Positions 55,586 to 64,000 of a stretch of 64,000 bases of DNA are shown piece by piece; the first letter of the stretch is position 1; each line of letters opens with the position of its first letter. The stretch spans positions 238,501 through 302,500 of the forward strand of contig JAMWET010003109.1 in NCBI GenBank assembly GCA_024036415.1. Reading direction: 5' to 3'. The notes beneath the pieces are model-generated. The model was not told the DNA's origin and did no database searches. It was given only the letters and a program-made list of their open reading frames with translations. This stretch comes from Prochilodus magdalenae (Eukaryota; Chordata; Actinopteri; Characiformes; Prochilodontidae). The position numbers and the translations under genes were made by a program.

Positions 55586-56690
55586 GGATATGAGTGACTA
55601 AGCATGAACAGACAGGGCTATTTTTAACTTTGCCTTCTCCGGTCGCTTTGGCACACTTTCAAGATTTTCACCATCCAGACGATTGTGCAAAGCACTGTAC
55701 AGCATGCTCGGCCCTGCACTGCACCCCCATCGACCCCCCTGAACCCCTAATACTTGAACCTTCTCCTCTTATGCCACCTGTTCAGGAGCCAAGCAGTTGG
55801 AAGCATAGAGCCATACAGTGCATACATGGTAGCTTTTGGTTAGCATTTTCTGGGCACCTTGAGGCACTGACCTGAGGTAGACCCAGCATTAGCCAGTTGT
55901 GCCAGCGGATGAAGTGTGGGCAGTGTTGCAGGATTTGGCAATATTTGCTCAGCTATTGCAAGTATAAGGCCACATTTAAAAACGGAATAGACTGGGCATG
56001 GGCCGACAGCCTTTATAAAAGAGCCTTATAAATGTAGGCATGTTTGAGTCATATCCACTTGTGGAATAAAGGAGGACCTTCCAGAGTACACACTTTTCCT
56101 TTTTTGTGGCCATTAAAGTTGATACATCAACCCCCATGTATGAAAATTAGACTTTTAATGTCTGCTTTCCGTTAGGAAGGAATCTGATACCTACTTGGCA
56201 GTACGCTGGTCTTGGACTGAATGCAAACAAGTAGGTTTAAATTGATGTTTCATTTGCATCAAGTGAACAGATTAACAAATGTCCACTGGCAAACATTAAC
56301 AATCACTCTTACTGCTAACAGAATGACTCCTATAAAATAGAAGAGCCATGAGGAAGTCAGGCCTGGCGGACAAACTGCACCTATCCAATACTCCCATCTA
56401 GTGGTGGACACCAAAACTGTCCAAATTACATCTTGCAGCATAATGGCTGAGGATGATCTTAAAATCTGTCTTAAAATTCCAACATAATATTATTTGCTTA
56501 ATATTGACCTTCACACGCTGGGGCATGGTGACATAATCATACCTCAGAAGACATTCTGGAGGCAGGCAGAAGACTTTAAAATGAAAACCCTCACCAATTA
56601 CACACCAAACTCAGTCATCCACAAAATTACTTTTGGTTTTTCCTATTTAGTGAGTCACTCAGTTATTGCTATAAAAAAGACATTGTGGTT
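55586..56690. other. Intergenic, no gene seen
   Basis: No recognised element. The frame at 55594-55875 is proline-rich and motif-free. Confidence 0.5.
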
Positions 56691-57362
<672 letters not shown>

Positions 57363-57894
57363 TGTACCATAATAAAATCATAAAGCATAAATATTATGCA
57401 GGAGAGCAGTGCAGCATCTATTTCCAAATTCACAAGTAGTTATTTAAAAATGTCTTTTCTGTTTAGCTCCGTTCACCCTGTTCACTGTGAGCTTCCTTAA
57501 AGGATGGCCATTGTGGACTTTCTTATTAGGATGATGAAAAGTTCATTGAATTGTTTATGTGGCTGTATTTCAATAAAGCACTCCCATGTGCAATAAATAA
57601 GAATATTCGTGTTTTTTTACACACAGATCTGTGAAAACACTGACTGGGTAAAGAATGTCTCATTTGACGAGCACTTGTCTCATGGATTCTATCCTATTCT
57701 AGCATCTTACCCTCATTTCCTCAAAGGAAGAAGCTAAGAAACAAGCAAATGATGCAAGGGAGAGAAATGCGTCTGCATGTTTAAGAGTCCGCATGGTTAA
57801 AGGTAAAATATGTAAAAGTCTTAGTTTAAAACATTCCAAAATAACTACAGTTATGAACAGAGTGTGAAGAAATAACAATTTTACCAGTGTGTCC
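57363..57894. other. Intergenic, no gene seen
   Basis: AT-rich, nothing recognised. Confidence 0.5.
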
Positions 57895-58076
57895 AGGACA
57901 TCTACCTGACACTCTTATCCAGAGCAACTAAGAGGGCAGTGTAGTGTTAGGAGTCTGGCCCAAGGACTCTTATAGCACAGCATAGTCACTCAGCCTGGGA
58001 TTCGAACCCCAGTCTCCCACGTGTGGTGGTGGCTACTTGGCAGGTAGTAGTGTTATCCACTGAGCTACACCAACCA
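57895..58076 (-). mobile_element. tRNA-derived SINE, reverse copy
   Basis: On the minus strand it reads TGGTTGGTGTAGCTCAGTGG (A box at 58057-58067), then GGGGTTCGAATCCC (B box at 57997-58010), then TAAGAGTCCTTGGGCCAGAC, CTCCTAACACTACACTG and the tail TTGCTCTGGATAAGAGTGTC. It matches the plus-strand SINE at 63208 in the same order. Confidence 0.85.
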
Positions 58077-60775
58077 CGCATCTATGTATCGTTTATGAAT
58101 CTGCAAGTTCTGCTTCATTCGAGATTACTTACAGGTAGCCTATAAAGGAACAGTAATCACAACAATGGCTAAATCTTTTAACAGGCGTCTGTCATCCACT
58201 CTCGAGGCAAAACAAGAGTTAACACTGGCACTGCTCCATACTGGTACGGAGTGAAAAGGGAAGAGGGTAACTGCGCACTTCTTGTTTATATGCAATAGTC
58301 CACTGCACAACTTCCTCAGAATTTGTTGGTCAATAATAGTTTGAAGTCTGAATTTGAAAGGTTGTAACATGTAACATGATCCTCCCACAATTTTCTGTTT
58401 CCCCTAACAAAATTTAACTACAGTCTCATCTCCTCTAAACCTTTTCTGCCCACTCATTAGTCCCTTCTCAGTCTTTTCTCATGTCTGTTAATCATATTGG
58501 GATGTGTCCTGTTAGCTCAAACAGAATCCACCGAGACCTCCAGCCCAGGTTTCCTTTCTCCTATGGTCATATAGTGTACCATTGGATTTTAACCACTGTC
58601 TGGATTAGTCAAACGAATTCTGTTCATATCCATGCAGATCATATTTACTGATCTGAAGAAACTGCAGCCGAAATCTAAAATTATACACTTTATTAGATTT
58701 CCAGGCCTCTTACACACAATACAAAAATAAAAGAGATCCAGTATTATAGCCGTAACTATGTCTTAGCACACTTGGTCGAAAAAAGAGGAAACAGTCACAA
58801 GAATGGGTCTTTTCAGAATCACACAATGCACAGTGCATTAAAAACATCCTATGCTCTAAAGGATACATGGTCATAACATACCATAGTGTTACATTACCCC
58901 CATTTAAAACATGCCTCATTCCTCGGTTCAGATTTGTATTCATTTCCTATTCAATTAGAATACTGCAATTTCATAATATTCAGGCATCTAAGGATAAAGG
59001 AGCTAGCACAGCAGTCATCAGTTTAGTCCTAATAGAATATAGGTTACAAAAAACATTAATAATCAAATAATAATAAATAAAAATAGTTGTTTTATACAGT
59101 AATGAATCCCAGACTTAACTGATACAAATATACATACATATATATACATATATACTGTATATGTACTAACACCATCATTTACATTCAGCTAAATATAAAC
59201 AGTCACCACAGACAGATGGAGTACAAAACGTCAGAAGAGACCTTCACGATGAACTGGCTTTGAGTGATACGCTGTAAACAGTAACCAGTCTCTTAGTTTT
59301 CTGCATCCGAACACATAAAGCTGTTAATGGCCCAGTTGAGAGGATTATTTGTATCTCCATGGATACAGACTGTGCATGTGGTAATATAAGTCCTAGATGT
59401 CCCACAAGTTGAATTTACCTGTGGGCGCCTAAAAGCACCTCACGGTAGACAGTCAAACACTCCATTCCTGTTGCTTCAGCCACGAGACGGGACAAGGTGG
59501 AGAAAACGGAAGCAGGTGTGCCTGAATGCCGGCATTCTGTTAGCAACTGTGCTATGCGCTTGCCAAGACAGACATTGGCCTAAGGCCTGATCATTGGTTA
59601 TGAAATGACTGAGGAAAGACATGAAGCTGTGTAGCTCCAGTAGACAGCAAAACCGCACTGCAAAAAATTTATCTTGGCAAGTAAAATGATCTATCCAGTT
59701 AACATATCTTAGAATTCTAATTTTAAGATTATTGATCTTATTTCTCAAAGTATTTTTGCTTGTTTGGAGTGATTTAAGTAAGCTGATTTTTCTCACTATG
59801 TTGGCAGAACAAATTTCCATGTTTACTACAGTAAGTTACGAGGTGCTCCAGTAAAGTGAGACAAAATAGTAAATACTAAAAAAGCTTGAAACACGTAAAT
59901 CATATAGAAATGGGGTAAATAATCCTATAATAATCTTAAATAACAATAAAATATGAGATATATTAAACAGATGTGAGATCATGTTACTTGGTCAGATGTA
60001 TATTTTTTCCAGCGTGAAAACAGTCCATGCTGTAAAGCATTTCAGACGGCTCTCGGTCACATCACCAAATTGTGAATACCAGTATTTGTGTTAGGCGAGT
60101 CGCAGTCCACTGGTATTTCACTCATGTGAGCAGTACATACAGTACTGTGCAGCGTCAGAGGTCTCAATTCGGTTGTTTAGTCAAAGTGGCCGTTAAGCAC
60201 GAGTTATTCATTCTTCATTCATTTTTTCATGGGTTGTTTTCAGGAGTATGAAAAACGAGTGAAGAAACAGACGTGTTCTAAAGTTACAGAGCTCCACCTG
60301 TGCTTCAGATCTGAAAACATCCACAGGTGTGTTTTTGTCTATTCTCCCACTGTAAGAGGAGAACTCAGTGCTATGGGTCTGAAAGGACGTGTAGCTGTTC
60401 ATGACGCCATTTATGAAGTTTTCTTCTTTTTCCTGTTGCTGAAAAATCTAAATCGAATGGCGCTGCACTCTGAATAGAGTTATGACATCACTTGCTGTAA
60501 AAAAGATTATTGATGCTTACTGACGGAGCCTGTCTGTTCAATAAAGGCAGGCGTAATATTCCTATCATTAATGAACATGATACAGTGACCAGTTATGGAT
60601 TAACCAGTTTGCCAGGATGGTCCAATGTGTCTGTGTAAAATCAGAGTGATATGTAACTTGCATGAGTTTACCACATGACTTTATAGCTCGGTCCAGCATC
60701 TGAATGCAGCTTCTGTGGTGAACTCGGATAACTATGGGTTCTGGTGGCCCCTTCTAACTCAGTATTAGAGGAGTG
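58077..60775 (-). other. Possible mpp3-like 3' UTR
   Basis: Non-coding stretch after the p55 stop, reading toward low coordinates. AATAAA on the minus strand at 58689-58694 is a candidate poly(A) signal, implying a 3' UTR of about 2.1 kb. No other gene seen. Confidence 0.35.
58689..58694 (-). terminator. Candidate poly(A) signal of the p55 gene
   Basis: Minus strand CTAATAAAGTGTATAATTTT. Position after a stop-bearing exon and local AT-richness support it, but distance and use are inference. Confidence 0.3.
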
Positions 60776-60955
60776 TCACGGCCGGACCCAGCTGACTGGC
60801 ACCCACTGTGGCTCCCTTTCCAGCCGCTCCAGAATGTTCCTCAGTTCCACACAGGCACTGGTGCAGTCCTCCTTCACTATGACCCGGTCCACCAAGTGGC
60901 CATATTGCTGCTCCATCTGCTCTGCTGAGTGATGCATCTCTGCCAGTTCTTCATC
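60776..60955 (-). CDS. mpp3: p55 (mpp3-like) terminal exon
   Basis: 180 bp, phase 0 start, TGA stop. Encodes the last 59 residues, DEELAEM to SWVRP. The acceptor before it is weak in pyrimidines (TTTGTATAAAG). Confidence 0.82.
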   Translation of the reverse strand, partial: DEELAEMHHSAEQMEQQYGHLVDRVIVKEDCTSACVELRNILERLEREPQWVPVSWVRP

Positions 60956-62109
60956 CTTTATACAAAGAGAGAGAGAGAGATCAGCTGGTCATCGTACTGT
61001 AGCTGTTTATCTGTTTCTGCTGATTGAAAAAGTCCATTTCTGTCTTTGAATCGACTCTCACTGCACTAATATGCAAGGAACAGGATCTAACAAAGCTTTT
61101 TAACCAGCTATCATATGAGTAGGAACATACTTTACACTTCAGCTGCTATTTATCATCACTCTGATGAAAGAAACTGGTAAAATGTGCATCAATATCAACC
61201 TAGTTTTGAAGGAGTGTTTATGATGACTGTATTTCTTAGCAATAATTATTATATCACTCAGAATATATTGCAGAGCAACCAACAATAAAGACAGCATTAT
61301 CCTTCCTGTATATACACAGAAGGCTCCAGGTCTGCATGCTGATCCATTTTACCATGGCCAACACGAACAAAGCTAAGCTTCTGGATGTATTACCGATAAT
61401 GTTAGGCAATGGTTAAGCCCTGGTCCTAGACTGCCTCTGCCCTCTGGTAAAAGCATTAGGTCCATCACGTTCCGGACAAACAGACTTAAAAACCCCAGAG
61501 CTATACGGGAACTGAACACTTCCAAACACACACGCTGACAAGGACTCTTACAGAACACTGTGCTCTGTAGAGTAAACCGAACGCTTCTTCAACACTTCAC
61601 TGGCACCGACTCCAATAGAGCACTGTGCACAGTTCCAGTGTTCCATTCCACCGCTGTTCTATTTATTATTCACTGCACTATTTGTTCTCAAGTGCGCAAT
61701 GAATATTCTTCTGTGCAAAAAAAAAAACCCAACAACTTTTGATGTCCAGTAACTCTATATGTTATCCAAGGAATGTGCATTAACTGCTACCTCACCTGTC
61801 TATTGGGTATTGTCTGTTTAGAATATATAGTTTATAGTCATTTCTTATATTTATAGATTTCTTTAGGCAAGCGTATATATGTGTATTACTGTTTTTTCTT
61901 AACTCTGCACTTTATATATATTAGCCCTATGTATCTTAACTTAGCTTATCTTATGTATGATGAACTGTAAAGGTTCTGACCGTGATATGGCCGTTGTCAC
62001 CCCCTACTGGTGATGTAGCAGCACTGCGCTGGCAGCTCTCCTCAGGTAGGTATGGCTTTACAAAAATCACATAGGGCTTGAACTCCGCTGTACGCAGGAT
62101 CTTCAGAGC
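60776..62109 (-). CDS. mpp3: MAGUK p55 family protein (MPP3-like), last two coding exons
   Basis: Membrane-associated guanylate-kinase scaffold of the p55/MPP family, acting at cell junctions and cell polarity complexes. Only the end of the inactive guanylate-kinase-like domain is in the window. Penultimate exon 61981-62109 encodes ALKILRTAEFKPYVIFVKP and a variable linker. Last exon 60776-60955 encodes DEELAEMHHSAEQMEQQYGH, then LVDRVIVKED and the C-terminus EPQWVPVSWVRP, stop TGA at 60776-60778. Acceptors read TTTTTATCAG and GTATAAAG. The penultimate donor is ambiguous: GTCAGA (exon end 61981) or GTAGGG (exon end 62008), both in phase. LVD.VIVKED and the SWVR ending fit MPP3 better than MPP2, MPP6 or MPP7 as I remember them. 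The Pro after SWVR adds one residue. PDZ, SH3 and L27 exons lie beyond the window. Confidence 0.8.
61320..61960 (+). mobile_element. LINE 3' end in the p55 intron
   Basis: Plus-strand peptide LPSGKSIRSITFRTNRLKNP resembles the C-terminus of fish LINE ORF2. It is followed by an AT-rich 3' UTR with ATTTATTATTCACTGCACTA. It lies antisense within the intron between the last two p55 exons. 5'-truncated. Confidence 0.5.
61981..62109 (-). CDS. mpp3: p55 (mpp3-like) penultimate exon
   Basis: Starts GCTCTGAAG after TTTTTTATCAG. The first 19 residues are the conserved LRTAEFKPY.IFVKP block of p55 guanylate-kinase domains. The 3' boundary is 61981 if donor GTCAGA is used, or 62008 if GTAGGG is used. 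Confidence 0.78.
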
Positions 62110-62180
62110 CTGATAAAAAAAATAAAAACAGTATAAGAATATACTGAGTACATATTTACCGTCATGTAGTGGGATGTGAG

Positions 62181-62202
62181 CACACACACACACACACACA
62201 CA
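62181..62202 (+). repeat. (CA)n microsatellite
   Basis: CA dinucleotide run of 22 bp in the p55 intron. Confidence 0.9.
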
Positions 62203-62811
62203 AAACACACAGTCCATGCTTCAGAAACAATCTCTGAATAAGGGACCCTTGCCAGTTTTCATGAGGGGCCATTCAGGAAATAAAAATGGGAAAACTATAG
62301 AATTGTTAATTATGTCCAATAATGAAAAAAAGGCCAAACAGAAATAACATTTTACTGTGATTGTTCATGTGACATTGTGCACGTAAAGAAACCAGCACTG
62401 TGTTTCCACCAGGTTTCATTGATACTAATCACCCAGCATAAATAATAGCAAAGCATAGCAAGTGCCTGAACACCACAACCTGCACAAACACACAATACGT
62501 ATTTCAGCATTAAGGTAAACTCCTCTCCCAGCTACGGTACTCTTCATCTATAGCTCATGGGTTTTAGCATACCTCAGTTACAGCAGTGCACAGGATTGCG
62601 TGCATGCCAGTGAATTAATATCTTCAAGCAGAATATTTTATAAACTGCCAGTATGAGCAAAACTGCACAGCCCTGCCTTCACTCTCTGGCTCAGTTTTAC
62701 ACTGCCCTCTTTTCTGATGGGAAAAAGTGGCACATGACCAGCTGAGCTTTTTAACTGTAGCTGAACATTAATCTGGAACATTCTGCAGCCGGACACATCT
62801 TGCCATAACAA
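62203..62811. other. p55 intron, no exon seen
   Basis: I looked for the preceding guanylate-kinase exon on the minus strand and did not find one. The upstream exons are outside the window. Confidence 0.5.
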
Positions 62812-63207
62812 TGTATGTATGCATGTATGCATGTATGTATGCATGTATGTATGTATGCATGTATGTATGTATGTATGCATGTATGTATGTATGCATGTAT
62901 GTATGTATGCGTGTATGTATGTATGCATGTATGTATGTATGCATGTATGTATGTATGCGTGTATGTATGCATGTATGCATGTATGTATGCATGTATGCAT
63001 GTATGTATGTATGCATGTATGTATGTATGCATGTATGCATGTATGTATGTATGCATGTATGTATGTATGCATGTATGTATGTATGTATGCGTGTATGTAT
63101 GTATGCATGTATGTATGTATGCATGCATGTATGTATGTATGCATGTATGTATGCGTGTATGTATGCATGTATGTATGCATGTATGTACGTATGCATGTAT
63201 GTATGTG
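62812..63207. repeat. (ATGT)n microsatellite with ATGC variants
   Basis: About 396 bp of ATGT tetramers with interspersed ATGC and rare ACGT/GCGT. It continues at 63409-63445 on the other side of a SINE. It gives long YVCMHVCM/IHTYIHAY frames on both strands that are not genes. Confidence 0.96.
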
Positions 63208-63408
63208 GTTGGTGGTTGGTGTGGCTCAGCGGTTAACACCTTCACCCACCAAGGAACTACCACCCCATGTCGGAGACAGGGGTTCAAATCCCAGTCTACA
63301 CCAATAAGAGTCCTTGGGCAAGACTCCTAACACTACACTGGCCTACCTGTAATAAGACTAACCTTGTAAGTCGCTCTGGATAAGAGCGTCAGCTAAATGC
63401 CTGAAAAA
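63208..63408 (+). mobile_element. tRNA-derived SINE inserted in the microsatellite
   Basis: Reads GGTTGGTGTGGCTCAGCGGT (A box TGGCTCAGCGG 63222-63232) and GGTTCAAATCC (B box 63281-63291). Then come TAAGAGTCCTTGGGCAAGAC, CTCCTAACACTACACTGGCC and the tail TCGCTCTGGATAAGAGCGTC, AGCTAAATGCC. The internal boxes fit an RNA polymerase III promoter. The tail phrase is common in teleost SINEs as I remember. Same family as 57895-58076. Confidence 0.88.
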
Positions 63409-64000
63409 TGTATGCATGTTTGTATGTATGTATGTAAGTATGTATTAATATATAATGGAGTCAATCATAAAATCGCATTTGAATAAATCACTGCTGTTCG
63501 GTATTTTAGTGCCTTGTTCATTTATATGTAAATAGCACAGGACTAAGTGAGGGTGAGCTGTGGTATACTAGCTATTATTAGGTGTTGCTCGGTGTCAGAT
63601 GGTTGTTGATGTGTTGCAGTTAAAGTGTTAAGGCTAGGTTTAGGGTTATCCTGTTACCCTGTAGTAAGGGGTATATTTACTAATGTATCCCGGGTAGTTT
63701 CAGAGATGTTGCTAGGCTAATGCTTCGGTACTCCAGGTAATTGCTGACTGGTGGTATAAGAGTTAAAGATGTTAATGTTCAATATATTACACATATATTA
63801 CCCAAAGGACTTTGGATGAAAGTGTTTGAATGAACCCAGATGACCACTGTAAGTTGAATTGCAGTCTATTAGTGTACACACACTACAGTCATATAAAGTT
63901 TTGTGGTTCAAGCCTGAAAGCTGTAGCAGGAGGAGTGTTGCAACGTTCAACATTTTTTAACCCTCAACTAATAACACAAAGAAAATGAAGAATGAATCAG
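63409..64000. other. Microsatellite remainder, then unannotated p55 intron or flank
   Basis: ATGT tetramers to about 63445, then mixed sequence with no recognised exon or element to the window end. Confidence 0.5.

Noticed and set aside
63208..63300. Possible functional tRNA gene
   Set aside because: A and B boxes are present, but the spacing and flanks belong to a SINE with its own tail and a second dispersed copy. No complete cloverleaf was confirmed.
62638..63330. Several 140-180-codon frames rich in CMYV or HTYI
   Set aside because: Translation of the ATGT/ATGC microsatellite.

Overview
This window is vertebrate nuclear DNA, almost certainly from a teleost fish. Genes are split by introns with GT/AG borders. 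The proteins are vertebrate families (HECTD2, PPP1R3C, a MAGUK p55 protein). Intergenic DNA is AT-rich and full of fish-type repeats: Tc1-like transposons, MITEs, an L2/Rex-like LINE, tRNA-derived SINEs and long tetranucleotide microsatellites. No bacterial, phage or CRISPR-type system is present.

Layout. (1) 281-7045, plus strand: the last six coding exons of hectd2, giving the C-terminal 216 residues of a HECT ubiquitin ligase, including the catalytic cysteine and the stop codon. A possible poly(A) signal lies at 9651. (2) 7046-43661: about 36 kb with no gene I can support. It holds MITEs, Tc1 relics, a 249-bp-arm AT-rich hairpin, a nested transposon/LINE composite present twice, and a 5'-truncated LINE reverse transcriptase flanked by an inverted repeat. 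(3) 43662-45080, minus strand: complete two-exon ppp1r3c (317 codons), with a GC-rich promoter region and two CCAAT boxes. (4) 45.5-60.7 kb: a 37-copy 21-bp minisatellite whose units carry splice-like signals, a decayed Tc1-like transposase gene, a 0.67-kb GATA/GACA array and a SINE. (5) 60776-62109, minus strand: the last two coding exons of a MAGUK p55 gene, best matched to mpp3. The window then ends inside its upstream intron, which holds an ATGT-type microsatellite interrupted by a second copy of the same SINE.

The three genes do not form an operon-like unit. hectd2 and ppp1r3c are neighbours and converge, as I recall for human HECTD2/PPP1R3C. The nearby mpp3-like gene fits my memory that some fish chromosomes combine regions matching human 10q and 17q; that last point is inference. 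Most of the unusual content is repeat biology rather than new coding systems. All family assignments come from reading the sequence and from memory; no database search was run.
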